Below are positions 1 through 9,135 of a stretch of 46,309 nt of DNA, piece by piece. The stretch is from contig KE159613.1 of the NCBI GenBank assembly GCA_000403295.2, positions 7,008 through 53,316 of the forward strand, in the 5' to 3' direction. The notes under the pieces were generated by a model. It made no database searches, had not been told where the DNA came from, and worked only from the letters and a program-made list of their open reading frames with translations. This DNA is from Lachnospiraceae bacterium M18-1. Lineage in GTDB: Bacteria; Bacillota; Clostridia; Lachnospirales; Lachnospiraceae. A program made the position numbers and the translations under genes. The first letter of the stretch is position 1, and each line of letters starts with the position of its first letter.

Positions 1-1
1 G

Positions 2-469
2 CACAAGAATGATCCTGTCGTGGAATTTCTTCTGATCATGTGCTATTCTGGATACCGGATAAAAGCATATGAATCTATTGAGGTGAATCTGGAACAAAAA
101 TATTTCCGGGGTGGAGTCAAAACCAATGCAGGGAAAGATCGTATTGTCCCGATACACTCCGGAATCTATGCGTTAGTGAAGCGCCGTATAAAGAATCAGG
201 ATGCAATCCTTGATATAACTCCAGGTACCTTTCGAAACAGGATGTATGAAACTCTGGAGCAGATCGGGATGCAGAGGCATACTCCCCATGATGCCAGACA
301 CACATTCTCCATGCTCTGCGAAAAGTACCGAGTGAACGAAAATGATCGGAAGCGGATGCTTGGACACGCTTTCCAGGATATTACAAATAAGGTCTATGGA
401 CACAGGACGGTTGAGGAGCTCCGCAAAGAGATTGAAAAGATTAAAATTCCCGTAAAAAACAGTACATAA
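2..469 (+). CDS. Tyrosine recombinase (phage integrase family), C-terminal part
   Basis: The reading frame is open to the window edge, so this is the 3' part of a longer gene (a full integrase is usually 350-400 aa). It would catalyse site-specific strand exchange through a tyrosine-DNA intermediate. Visible catalytic-domain motifs are the first arginine in SGYRI, the H-x-x-R box in HDARHTF, the second histidine in LGHAF and the nucleophilic tyrosine in VYGHR near the C-terminus. The order and spacing fit the family. A GTG at position 20 could be read as a start, but the upstream codons look like the same domain, so I treat the gene as cut by the window. It lies at the edge of an element outside the window and is followed by tandem 11-bp repeats and a terminator-like hairpin. 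Confidence 0.85.
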   Translation, partial: HKNDPVVEFLLIMCYSGYRIKAYESIEVNLEQKYFRGGVKTNAGKDRIVPIHSGIYALVKRRIKNQDAILDITPGTFRNRMYETLEQIGMQRHTPHDARHTFSMLCEKYRVNENDRKRMLGHAFQDITNKVYGHRTVEELRKEIEKIKIPVKNST

Positions 470-477
470 ATTCGTTT

Positions 478-499
478 ACGTTAGCGACACGTTAGTGAC
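478..499 (+). repeat. Tandem 11-bp direct repeats next to integrase
   Basis: Two adjacent copies, ACGTTAGCGAC and ACGTTAGTGAC, differ at one base and begin 9 bp after the integrase stop codon. Pairs of 11-bp direct repeats at element ends are the usual arm-type binding sites of Tn916-like integrases, so this may be the arm site of the element whose integrase ends at 469. The role is inferred from position and spacing only. Confidence 0.5.
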
Positions 500-510
500 A
501 AATACAACGA

Positions 511-535
511 AAAATCCCATAAATACGGGCTTTTT
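511..535 (+). terminator. Probable terminator after integrase gene
   Basis: A short CCC/GGG-based hairpin flanked by A-rich and T-rich arms ends in CTTTTT. It could end integrase transcription. The stem is short, so confidence is modest. Confidence 0.4.
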
Positions 536-758
536 ACACAACAGATTTAAGGAATCTTTAAGGATTGAGTAAAGACATTTAAGATTCCAAAATATAGAAT
601 GAACATGTTGATGATATTGATTCAAAGCAGGACCACGCATTGACTGCGCCATTCTATAGGCTCTCGGAATCTTGAGCCTGCCGACCAAAACTCGGTAGCT
701 GACTGAACATTGAAAAGTAAATATTATCCAAAATAGAATTGCTGAAACAAATTTTGGG

Positions 759-789
759 AAAAAAGGCGCAGTTTACTAGACCATGCGCC
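759..789 (-). terminator. Transposase terminator inside the IS
   Basis: On the minus strand GGCGCA and TGCGCC arms (784-789 and 765-770) form a stem followed by a run of six T. It lies 46 bp downstream of the transposase stop codon. Confidence 0.6.
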
Positions 790-834
790 AGACAGGGTTT
801 ATAATGGTATTGCTTATTCAGTTAAGCGGATTGC

Positions 835-2379
835 TCAAAGTACATCTTTTAGGTGGGGCGTCTTTGGCAAATCCCATGCATCAAGATGCTGACACATCAT
901 GATGGCGAACAGGCGGCAGTACCACATCTTAGAGGAACGGTATCTGCCGTCTTCCAATTTATAGTCTACTTTCTCACGTTTGTTACAGCGTTCAGCAGAA
1001 GTCCTTGCATTGTATTCCAGTTTCCATTCCTTGCTGCTGCGGGGAGGGTCATTAAAAAGCCTTGGGTTGTCTTTCAAAACGAGATGGACGGTTCTGCCAT
1101 ATTTTGCAGTGGAACATGGATTTTCACAAGTACAGGTAACGTTGCCCCCGGCAAAGCTAATCTTAGGGCATTTAAATTTTGTTCTGCCCTTTGCAGATTC
1201 CGTACCGTCCCTGCGCATGACATGGCCGTCCCGGCATATGGGTACGCCGTCATTGTTGATGGTAAAATCATCTTTATAGACAGGAGGCCGTCCTCTGTCA
1301 GCATTCAGGTCAATAAAAGGAATGATGCCATGATCGCGGCAGTATTCGTAGTAAGGCATTGCATCATGGGCGGAATCCAGCAGGAGTTTTGTAACAACGG
1401 CTTCCGGCAGGAACCGTTTCATGGAAAACCAGTTATAAAGGAAACCGATGGAATCATGCCGGGAAGCGGGGCTGAGGAAAGGGAAAACCGGGAGGTCATT
1501 TTCCGAATCGGCGGCAGTAAGCATGTATAAATCATAGCCAAAGTAATAGCAGTCCCGATGGGAATCCCAGCCGATGTTACAGTCGGGTTGGCTGTAAATG
1601 CGGTTGCACATGCAGTCATGGATCCCCTTTTCCAGGCAGCCACAGGTGCGTTTTTTTCGTTCCTGTGCAGCGGTATAAACAGGGGTGCCATCACCGGCAA
1701 GGGAAAGGCTGAGCAGGTCAACCAACCCATCCTGTACGGAATGTTCAAGAAAAAGCACCTTAAAAATTTCGTAGAGGAGCTTGCAGGGATCCATGTCAGT
1801 GGGGGGATCTGTCTCGAACTGCTGAAAAAGGTCTTTGACAGTGACTTTTTCAACAGAAGGAGCTTTGTCGCCCTTCTTATCCGGCTTTTTGGGCTTTCCT
1901 TTCGGTGGATGGGTGGAATCGGAAAGGTTATCCTTGTCAGAGAGCCACAGACGCCCCTGGAAATCGTAAAAAGTGCCGGTACCCGGGGTATCCCCGATGA
2001 AGAAGCCGGAAAGGATGGCATGGAGATGGTTTTCTTTGAGGTCGGCGGCCCACTTAGTATAGGAAGAGACCTTGAACTCAACGGAAAGAAGGATGGAACG
2101 TAGCATGTCGGAAGGCAGTCTGGGAGCAGGACCGAAAACAGAATAGCGATCCTGCATGAGGGAGTCCAGCTCGGAGAGGTCAAGAGCCCAGAATTTCTCC
2201 ATGATATCCCATGTAGAGGCAGGGAGTGAGGAAACAGCATCTGGATAATATTTACGTAACTGAGTCAGGACACGTTCCTGATAGGCGGCATGACCGCCAG
2301 GATTAAAAGGTTTCAATAAATCGCCCCCAATCAAAAAATCTGTACCGGCAGCGCCGGAACGAATTACCTTGTTAATCAA
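835..2379 (-). CDS. DDE transposase, IS1182-like
   Basis: A 514-aa transposase. The N-terminal part (PSDMLRSILL region) resembles the helical domain of IS5/IS1182-type transposases. Catalytic-domain candidates are the aspartate in LAGDGTPVY, the aspartate in LLLDSAHDAM and the glutamate near KLEYNARTSAER, which give a D-D-E order. A cysteine-rich stretch (GCLEKGIHDCMC) and a second one near the C-terminus (CTCENPCS) are also seen. The frame starts with TTG and has no convincing ribosome binding site. The frame stays open upstream without ATG, so the true start is uncertain. It appears intact and is the only gene of the element. Confidence 0.8.
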   Translation of the reverse strand: MINKVIRSGAAGTDFLIGGDLLKPFNPGGHAAYQERVLTQLRKYYPDAVSSLPASTWDIMEKFWALDLSELDSLMQDRYSVFGPAPRLPSDMLRSILLSVEFKVSSYTKWAADLKENHLHAILSGFFIGDTPGTGTFYDFQGRLWLSDKDNLSDSTHPPKGKPKKPDKKGDKAPSVEKVTVKDLFQQFETDPPTDMDPCKLLYEIFKVLFLEHSVQDGLVDLLSLSLAGDGTPVYTAAQERKKRTCGCLEKGIHDCMCNRIYSQPDCNIGWDSHRDCYYFGYDLYMLTAADSENDLPVFPFLSPASRHDSIGFLYNWFSMKRFLPEAVVTKLLLDSAHDAMPYYEYCRDHGIIPFIDLNADRGRPPVYKDDFTINNDGVPICRDGHVMRRDGTESAKGRTKFKCPKISFAGGNVTCTCENPCSTAKYGRTVHLVLKDNPRLFNDPPRSSKEWKLEYNARTSAERCNKREKVDYKLEDGRYRSSKMWYCRLFAIMMCQHLDAWDLPKTPHLKDVL

Positions 2380-2457
2380 GGGGCGCGAAGCGCCGCATTT
2401 TTGAGGCGATTTGTCAATAGTTTTTTTGAAAAAAGTGGGGGAATTTATAAAAAACGA

Positions 2458-2499
2458 CTCTCGGAAGCCGCATAAAATAAAGCTTTGAGATTCCGAGAG
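2458..2499. promoter_or_regulatory. Hairpin at IS right end, upstream of ABC gene
   Basis: CTCTCGGAA at 2458-2466 is the perfect inverted partner of TTCCGAGAG at 2491-2499, which itself is part of the terminal inverted repeat. A transcript entering the ABC gene from the IS would carry this stem 15 bp before AAGGAGG. It may insulate the element or affect transcription into the neighbour. Confidence 0.45.
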
Positions 2500-2526
2500 C
2501 CTATTTCTGTATTAAGGAGGCTCATT

Positions 2527-3285
2527 ATGAGAGAAATTTTATTAAAAGCAGGTAATCTCAGCAAGTCCTTCTCCACCGGAGGAGCCTTGCAGCATGTTCT
2601 GAAAAACATTGACCTGCAGCTCTACAAGGGCGACTTCACCGTGATCATGGGGGCCAGCGGAGCCGGAAAATCCACGCTCCTGTATGCCCTCTCAGGTATG
2701 GATACGCCGACCCTCGGCACCATCACTTTTGCCGGAACGGAAATATCCGGCTACAGTCCGGACCGTCTGGCGGTATTCCGCAGAGAGCACTGCGGCTTCG
2801 TCTTTCAGCAGATCTATCTGATCGATGGGATGTCTGTGATGGATAATGTGCTTTCTGCAGGACTTCTGATGAATAAGGACAAAAAGGCGCTTCTGGAGCG
2901 TGCCGGAAAACTGTTCCAAGCGGTCGGCATTTCCGAAGAAACGCAGAAAAAATTTCCCACACAGATTTCCGGCGGCGAGGCACAGCGCACAGGAATCGTC
3001 CGGGCGCTGATCAATGAACCCGAAATCCTTTTTGCTGATGAACCTACCGGAGCGCTCAATTCCAAGACCGGGCTGGACGTTTTAGATACCCTGACCCGGT
3101 TCAACGAACAGGGGCAGAGTGTGGTCATGGTTACCCATGACATGCGTTCCGCCCGCAGGGGAAACCGAATTTTATACTTAAAAGACGGAGTGATCCTGGG
3201 AGAATGTAATCTGGGCCGGTATGTCAGCGGCGATCAGAACCGGCACCGGAAGCTGGCCGCTTTCCTGGAAGAAATGGGGTGGTAA
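2527..3285 (+). CDS. ABC transporter ATP-binding protein (MacB/LolD-type)
   Basis: The protein (252 aa) is the ATPase of an exporter of the MacB/BceA class and partners the permease encoded 1 bp downstream. Walker A is GASGAGKST at residues 42-50, followed by the Q-loop region FVFQQIYL, the signature ISGGEAQR, Walker B ILFADEP and the switch histidine in VTHD. I chose ATG 2527 because AAGGAGG (2514-2520) is 6 bp upstream; the longer frame from 2485 lies inside the IS terminal repeat. Substrate is unknown: relatives export antimicrobial peptides or lipoproteins. No two-component genes flank this copy, unlike the second ABC system at 22-28 kb. Confidence 0.9.
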   Translation: MREILLKAGNLSKSFSTGGALQHVLKNIDLQLYKGDFTVIMGASGAGKSTLLYALSGMDTPTLGTITFAGTEISGYSPDRLAVFRREHCGFVFQQIYLIDGMSVMDNVLSAGLLMNKDKKALLERAGKLFQAVGISEETQKKFPTQISGGEAQRTGIVRALINEPEILFADEPTGALNSKTGLDVLDTLTRFNEQGQSVVMVTHDMRSARRGNRILYLKDGVILGECNLGRYVSGDQNRHRKLAAFLEEMGW

Positions 3286-3286
3286 T

Positions 3287-5629
3287 ATGAAAAAGTCGAT
3301 ACTCATAGCACGATCCAACCTGCGCCAGGCTAAAGGCCAGGCGGCAGCGATCACAATCCTTATACTTTTGGCCGCATTCATGCTGAATCTGTGGCTGATG
3401 CTTTCCCTGGACTATAAACGCAATTTCGACCGCTGCCATGACCGGCTGAATGCAGAACATGTCACGCTCGCCCTGAGCAGCGATGACGCCCGCCTGCGTG
3501 ATTTTGTAGTAGAAACTCTGGAAAAGGATTCTCGCACCGAAGACTACCGCATAGATGATTGTATTTCTACATTCGGCTCTTTCGCCTATAACAACGGGGA
3601 AGTCAATACTGACCTTGTCATCATGGAAAAAGAAGCGGCCCTCCGCCGCTCCATAGGAAAAGCCGAACTGGTGGAAGACAATGCATCTTCCAACGGAATC
3701 TATCTTCCTGTGTTGTACAGCACAGGAACATATTCTTCCGGCGGGGCGATTGACATTACCATTGGGAACGATTCGGAACATTATTCCATATGCGGTTCCT
3801 TCAACAGCGCTATGGCAGGCTCCCACAATTGCTCCATGAGCGCTCTCCTGCTCACAAAGGAGTTGTATGAAAAACTGGAAGATAAAAAGATTGCCCCGCG
3901 CTCCACATTAGTTTCCATCCGTCTCCATGACAAGTCCGAAAGCGAAAATTTTGAGGCATATCTGGAAAATACCGTATCTTCCCGTTTTCCTGACGTCCAT
4001 GCCATCAGTAATTCCTATGCGCAGGTTTCCGCTTCCCGTTATATTTCGCAGATGATCTGTTCCGGAATTGTCTGCGCGATGGCATTCCTGGTTACCCTCA
4101 TTGCCCTGGTGGTGATCGTATCCAATGTCATCAACTATATCCAGGAGAATATGAAAAGCTTAGGCGCATGGATGGCTGTGGGTTATACCTCAGGGCAGCT
4201 GGTCTTTACGCTGATACTCCAGTTTCTCGGAATCACACTGGTCACATCCCTGGCCGGCATTGGGCTTTCCTACTGTGTATTCCCTTCCGTCAACGAGATG
4301 ATGGCCTCGCAGACTGGAATCCCCTACGAAATCCGGTTTTTGCCTCTTCCAGCCATACTTACGCTGGCCGCCGCGAATGGTACTGTAGCCCTTGCCGTAT
4401 GGACTGCCTCCCGCAGGATCAAAAAAATTGAGCCTATCGCAGCGCTGCGTCAGGGTGTTCAGACACATAGCTTCAAACGAAACCCTGTTCCTCTGGAACA
4501 TACCAAAGCGCCGCTTCACCTGGCTCTTGCACTGAAGGCCACCCTTTCGGGAATGAAGCAGAATGTGACCGTATGCATCACCATGCTTGTCCTATCCCTT
4601 GTAGTCGTTTTTTCCGGGCTCATGATAGAAAATATGATCGTCGATATCGACCCCTTCATCAATCTGATCGTAGGGGAAACGGCTGACTCCTGCATCAGTA
4701 TCAATCCGGAGATTAAAGGACGTTTTCTGCAGACTATGGGCAGCGATCAGCAAATACAGAGCACCTATCTGTTTCATACCACAGAAGTATGCCATGTCGG
4801 CGGGATAGCACTGATGGCAACAATTTCCGATGATTTTGCGGATGTCAATAACCAGAACGTGTGCTTTGACGGCCGTTTTCCAAAATACGACAATGAGATG
4901 GCGGTTGCCGCCAAATATGCAAGAGAACATGGATTAAAGATCGGGGATGAGATCACGCTGACTGCAGAAGGAAACGAGGCCCGGTATCTGATTTCCGGTT
5001 TTACACAGATTTCCAATAATCTGGGGAAAGACTGCCTGCTTACCCGCAGCGGCTATGAGCGCATGGGCAGGCTGCAGAATGAGAACTACTATATCAATAC
5101 TGTAGATAAGGTGGATATTGACGCTTTTAACACAGAGGTCAGCGAAGAATTTGGTCCAGATATCTATGCAACGGTCAATATTCGTTCTGTCATGAACGGC
5201 AGCACTGCCGTGTATGTCTCGCTCATGACAGCTATTGTGATCGCAGTCCTCATACTGAGCGCGTGTATCGTAACTTTTGTGCTGTACCTTCTTGTAAGGA
5301 CCATGCTGAACAGTAAAAAACGGGATTACGGAATCCTGAAGGCCCTTGGATTTACCACCGGACAACTGGTTTTGCAGACTGCACTCAGCTTCATGCCCGC
5401 CGTCATTGTGTCAGCCGTTCTGGGGATTACCGTGAGCGCACTGGTCATCAATCCCCTCACTGCCCTGTTCTTACGCGGGATCGGAATTGTAAAATGTACG
5501 TTTTCCATTCCTGTTGGGTTCAGCATCGCTGCAGGAGCCGGATTGATCGTTTTCGCCTTTGCAGCAGCATGCCTGCTGTCAATGAAGATCAGAAAGATCG
5601 CGCCAAGGACGCTGCTGACCGGAGAATGA
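3287..5629 (+). CDS. ABC transporter permease, FtsX/MacB family
   Basis: A 780-aa permease with the typical FtsX layout: one transmembrane helix near the N-terminus (residues about 18-40), a large extracytoplasmic domain, three helices around residues 270-390, a second helix-plus-extracytoplasmic unit after residue 420, and three C-terminal helices ending in KIRKIAPRTLLTGE. It would form the membrane channel for the ATPase encoded immediately upstream (1-bp gap after the TAA). ATG 3287 is chosen from this coupling; GGGGTGG precedes it. The substrate cannot be read from sequence. Confidence 0.88.
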   Translation: MKKSILIARSNLRQAKGQAAAITILILLAAFMLNLWLMLSLDYKRNFDRCHDRLNAEHVTLALSSDDARLRDFVVETLEKDSRTEDYRIDDCISTFGSFAYNNGEVNTDLVIMEKEAALRRSIGKAELVEDNASSNGIYLPVLYSTGTYSSGGAIDITIGNDSEHYSICGSFNSAMAGSHNCSMSALLLTKELYEKLEDKKIAPRSTLVSIRLHDKSESENFEAYLENTVSSRFPDVHAISNSYAQVSASRYISQMICSGIVCAMAFLVTLIALVVIVSNVINYIQENMKSLGAWMAVGYTSGQLVFTLILQFLGITLVTSLAGIGLSYCVFPSVNEMMASQTGIPYEIRFLPLPAILTLAAANGTVALAVWTASRRIKKIEPIAALRQGVQTHSFKRNPVPLEHTKAPLHLALALKATLSGMKQNVTVCITMLVLSLVVVFSGLMIENMIVDIDPFINLIVGETADSCISINPEIKGRFLQTMGSDQQIQSTYLFHTTEVCHVGGIALMATISDDFADVNNQNVCFDGRFPKYDNEMAVAAKYAREHGLKIGDEITLTAEGNEARYLISGFTQISNNLGKDCLLTRSGYERMGRLQNENYYINTVDKVDIDAFNTEVSEEFGPDIYATVNIRSVMNGSTAVYVSLMTAIVIAVLILSACIVTFVLYLLVRTMLNSKKRDYGILKALGFTTGQLVLQTALSFMPAVIVSAVLGITVSALVINPLTALFLRGIGIVKCTFSIPVGFSIAAGAGLIVFAFAAACLLSMKIRKIAPRTLLTGE

Positions 5630-5660
5630 TTCGTCCAGCATTGGAAAGCTTTAAGACATA

Positions 5661-5703
5661 CAGACCTTCTGCCGGAGCATGATACGCTCCGGCAGAAGGT
5701 CTG
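5661..5703. terminator. Strong bidirectional terminator hairpin
   Basis: A perfect 18-bp stem (CAGACCTTCTGCCGGAGC, 5661-5678, with its complement at 5686-5703) and a 7-nt loop lie between the convergent permease and surface-protein genes. T-rich tracts flank it weakly on both sides. Confidence 0.8.
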
Positions 5704-5718
5704 CTGATAATTTTGAGA

Positions 5719-8700
5719 TCAGATCTCTGCAAGATCCTGTTTACCGCGTTTTGCCTTTCTCTCCTGCTCTTCTTTCTTTTGATGTCTGATGTACAACTCA
5801 GTTCCTGTTGCCCCAAGCAGTGCGATCACCAGGATCCACCACCAGGATATTTTATTATTTTCTGTCTCCACATTAGCCAATGGAATTTTTTCATCACTCA
5901 CTTTGCGGGTATTGTTTGTATTTGTAGTCCGGCTCTTATTGTTTTCACCAACTTCTGCCAATGGGACTGCCGCCTCTTCCACACTGACCAGTTCTTCCCC
6001 TGCCGGCTCTTCCTCATCCGCCGCCGTCTCGCCGACTGCGTATACCGGCTGACCGCCGATTGTATATGTATACCCCGCATAACCTGTTCCTGTTGTTCCG
6101 GACGGTGCTGATACGCCTGTATTTCCAATGATCGGAGATGTGATCGAATCTATGATCGTACCGTAGATCGGATTGAGTGTACCCGGCTGTATTGGAGTCA
6201 CCGTTCCCGTATTGTTCTCGGTAATATAACGGAACACCCCATTCGCTGCGGCCCTTGCACGGTCCTTCTCAGTCTCTGCACGATCCCGGCTTGCCATGCA
6301 TTTATCCAGAGCTTCCAGCGCTGCATCATAGTCCGCTTTCGCCGTGTTATATGCGTTTACCAGACTATTATATTCACTTTGATTTACCTTCTCCTGAGCC
6401 GTTAGTTTCGTCAGGGCAGCGATTGTTTCATCTACTCTTTCCTTGGCTTCATTCACATGTTCCAGATTCGCATTTGCCTCTTTTAGATCGGTTCCCTTCG
6501 ATATAAAATTGCTAAGCTTTGCAGATATACTGTCTTTATTTTGCGTATACTCTTGTTGATAGTTCTCTTCTGCTTTTACAAGAGCATCCGCTTTTTCGTG
6601 TACAGCACTCAGAGCCGCTGCCACCTTTTCCAAAGCATCTACTACAGCTGCCTGATCATTGGCTTTTTTCAGTTCTTCTTCTGCAAGGCTCACAGCGTCC
6701 TTTGCTTCTTCAAAAGCCTCTTCCGCGCTGTGCCATTCTTCTTTCTTATCCTCCGCGGCTTTCTTTGTATCAGAAATTGAATTAAAGTCACTTTCTGAGT
6801 AAAAAGAATCTGTTCCCTTACAAATTATAAGATTGCCATTTTCATTTTTATACCAATAATCTGTGCTTTTACCATTGGAGTCCGTAACCTGAATTATATA
6901 TTTTGGTGCTTTATCAACTTTAACTACCATCGGTATATCCGCATTCACATCCTCTGATTCCAGATGTAATTTGAAGCGGAGCAATGCCTTTGCAAACTCT
7001 TGTACCTCAGTAGCCGCTCCTGATCCAGCTTTTTTCTGTGCGTTCTTTACAATATCCTCTTCTTTTTCAAGAACTTCCTTCTGAAGATCTGACAGCAATG
7101 CATCTGCTTCTTCATAATCTTTTTTCGCATCTTTACAAACCTTTTCTGCATCATTTAAATCATTTTGTTTCTCTCTTAACTCGGCTGCGGCTTCTTCTGC
7201 TTTGCTTTTTACGCTTTGAAGGCTTGTTGCCGCCCTGCTCACTTCTGCCGCTGCCTTTTCTGCCTCCTCTTTCGCCGCTTGAGCATATTCAAAAACTTGT
7301 TGTGCATTGGCAGCATCATTTTCAACTGCATTTAAAGCATCTTCTGCCGCTTTTTCTGCTTCTCCGATTTTTGATTCTTCTTTTTTATTTGCCTCTTCAA
7401 CGGCTTTTTCTGCATTTTTTACGACATCGTCTGCCCTTTTCTTTACTTCTTCTGCTTTAGCCAGAGCATCCTGTGCCTGAGCCAATGCCTCCTGCGCCTG
7501 AGTCAGATCCAGTTTGATTTTTTCAGTCTCATCCGCCGTTTGATTATAATCTGCAATTACAGCATCCAGCTCCGCCTGATCCAGCTTCTCCATTGAGTCA
7601 TCTGCCGCAGTTTTCGCTGATTCCAGCTCGCCTGTTAATGCGCTCAGTCTATCTTCCATTGCCTTGAAATCAGCCACTGCCGGCTCTAATTCTCCGGCTG
7701 CAGCGTCATAGTTCCTTTGTGCCGCTGCCTGCTCTGCGATTGCCTGCTCCAGAGCTTTCTCTGCACTTTCATATGCCTTTTTAGCTTCCCCTTCCAACTG
7801 GTTTTTATCAAAACTCCCAGGAGTTATATTGTCTATATCAAATCCATAATCCGCAAGTATGGTCCTCAGCATCTCCTGCGCAGCCCCGACTTTCGCATTC
7901 ATTTCTTCGAGAGCCAGTGCCGCTTCGTCTCTCAGCCTCTTCAACGCTTCCACATTTTCCCCTGCGATCGCTGTATTGTTCTCTGCTTCCTCTACCGCGG
8001 CCTGTGCCGACCGATAGGCTTCCTCTGCAGCATCAGCCGCAGTCTGTGCCTGCTGCTGTGCCGCTTCTGCCTCCTCTTTGCTTGCATAGCCCGTGTTCTG
8101 CGCATCTACAGCAATCTGAGCTTGATCCCTTGCAGCCGCTTCCTCCTTTGCAGCAGAATCCGCAGCATCTGCAGTAGCAGAATTTGCATCTGCAGTCTGG
8201 TCTACGATCGAACCAATAAAGTTATTCGGGTTGGCTACAGCTTCCTTATAATCCTTTACCGCATCTTTAGCCTCATCATTCTTTTGCTCCAGTTCCTGGA
8301 TATCATCAATGATCTCTCCGAGCGAGTCTTCTGTTTCCTTCAGGTAATCCTCAACCGTTGGCGCCGTAGATTCCGGTGTTTCATCTCCTGTCCCCTGAGA
8401 CACATCACCGTTTCCTTCATCCACAGGCGGGTTCTCCGTCCCTTCTCCTTCTGCAGGCGGCTGCTCTCCTGTGCCCTCATCCTGTGTTCCCTCGCCTTCG
8501 GCAAGCTGGCTATCGTCAGATGGTCCCTCCGTATCTGACGGCGTCTGGGTATTGTCAACCGGTCCTTCCGCATCTGACGGAGCCGCTGTTGTGATATCCT
8601 CTGTCCCCGCAGCCCCTTCTGAAGGCGCCGTTTCTGCCGGAGCCCCTGTTTCTTCAGCAGGCCCCCCTGTCTCTTCCGTATTGGCCGGGCCGATTCCCGG

Positions 8701-8946
8701 AGCCTGAACCATCTCCTGGATCACACCCTGTGTCTCAGCCAGCGTCTGTAAAATCTGTTCATTTTGTGACGGCGCCGCCTGTTCAACAGGTTCTGCCGGA
8801 ATATCAGAAACACTTGTATCAGCTGTACTATTATCATTTACTGCATCATTGATTGCTGCCAAAACAGGAGTACCAGCAGTTACCATTGCCAAAATTCCAA
8901 TCCCGATCGAATTGATGACTCTTGTATTCGTCAATTTTTTCTTCAT
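5719..8946 (-). CDS. Large coiled-coil surface protein, membrane anchored
   Basis: The 1075-aa protein has a signal peptide (KKK, hydrophobic core, cleavage near TPVLAA at about residue 30) and an acidic, proline/threonine/glycine-rich stretch to about residue 195 with degenerate PSDxEGP-type repeats. A long alanine/glutamate/lysine-rich region (about 200-900) is probably a coiled coil, interrupted near 670-720 by a segment containing DSNGKSTDYWYKNENG. The C-terminus has one transmembrane helix (WWWILVIALLGATG, about 1035-1053) and a basic cytoplasmic tail of about 22 residues. No LPXTG motif is present; IPLANVETE precedes the helix. It is probably displayed on the cell surface as a stalk or adhesin-like molecule. 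No enzyme domain was recognised. Confidence 0.75.
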   Translation of the reverse strand: MKKKLTNTRVINSIGIGILAMVTAGTPVLAAINDAVNDNSTADTSVSDIPAEPVEQAAPSQNEQILQTLAETQGVIQEMVQAPGIGPANTEETGGPAEETGAPAETAPSEGAAGTEDITTAAPSDAEGPVDNTQTPSDTEGPSDDSQLAEGEGTQDEGTGEQPPAEGEGTENPPVDEGNGDVSQGTGDETPESTAPTVEDYLKETEDSLGEIIDDIQELEQKNDEAKDAVKDYKEAVANPNNFIGSIVDQTADANSATADAADSAAKEEAAARDQAQIAVDAQNTGYASKEEAEAAQQQAQTAADAAEEAYRSAQAAVEEAENNTAIAGENVEALKRLRDEAALALEEMNAKVGAAQEMLRTILADYGFDIDNITPGSFDKNQLEGEAKKAYESAEKALEQAIAEQAAAQRNYDAAAGELEPAVADFKAMEDRLSALTGELESAKTAADDSMEKLDQAELDAVIADYNQTADETEKIKLDLTQAQEALAQAQDALAKAEEVKKRADDVVKNAEKAVEEANKKEESKIGEAEKAAEDALNAVENDAANAQQVFEYAQAAKEEAEKAAAEVSRAATSLQSVKSKAEEAAAELREKQNDLNDAEKVCKDAKKDYEEADALLSDLQKEVLEKEEDIVKNAQKKAGSGAATEVQEFAKALLRFKLHLESEDVNADIPMVVKVDKAPKYIIQVTDSNGKSTDYWYKNENGNLIICKGTDSFYSESDFNSISDTKKAAEDKKEEWHSAEEAFEEAKDAVSLAEEELKKANDQAAVVDALEKVAAALSAVHEKADALVKAEENYQQEYTQNKDSISAKLSNFISKGTDLKEANANLEHVNEAKERVDETIAALTKLTAQEKVNQSEYNSLVNAYNTAKADYDAALEALDKCMASRDRAETEKDRARAAANGVFRYITENNTGTVTPIQPGTLNPIYGTIIDSITSPIIGNTGVSAPSGTTGTGYAGYTYTIGGQPVYAVGETAADEEEPAGEELVSVEEAAVPLAEVGENNKSRTTNTNNTRKVSDEKIPLANVETENNKISWWWILVIALLGATGTELYIRHQKKEEQERKAKRGKQDLAEI

Positions 8947-9135
8947 TCTCTCATTCCTTTCTTCTTTTTTGTACGTTCTTTCATACTATATCGTCAATAA
9001 TGCAATACCAGATAACACTCTCTCGCTATGATCCCAAATAAATTTCAGATAACTTCCATTTCGTTCATTGCTTCGAGGGATAAAAAAGAATGCAGAAACT
9101 ATTTCATTCCGCATTCCTTCAAGCAGTCTCCTTTT

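Larger units (their letters stand above)
656..2504 (-). mobile_element. Complete insertion sequence, IS1182-like
   Basis: The element is bounded by 17-bp perfect terminal inverted repeats, ATAGGCTCTCGGAATCT at 656-672 and its reverse complement at 2488-2504. It contains one DDE transposase gene on the minus strand. Length (about 1.85 kb) fits IS1182-type elements. A clear target duplication could not be assigned: flanking bases share only AT or TA. The right end lies 10 bp before the ribosome binding site of an ABC transporter gene, so the insertion must have replaced or displaced that gene's promoter. Confidence 0.75.

Noticed and set aside
853..1530. 225-codon plus-strand frame opposite the IS1182-like transposase
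   Set aside because: Antisense of the transposase gene, without recognisable motifs.
652..2508. Target-site duplication of the IS1182-like element
   Set aside because: Only two flanking bases agree, so no duplication can be assigned with confidence.
7717..8538. 273-codon plus-strand frame and several other plus-strand frames opposite the surface-protein gene
   Set aside because: They arise from low-complexity, alanine/glutamate-rich codons on the other strand, have no ribosome binding sites and encode leucine/serine-rich nonsense.
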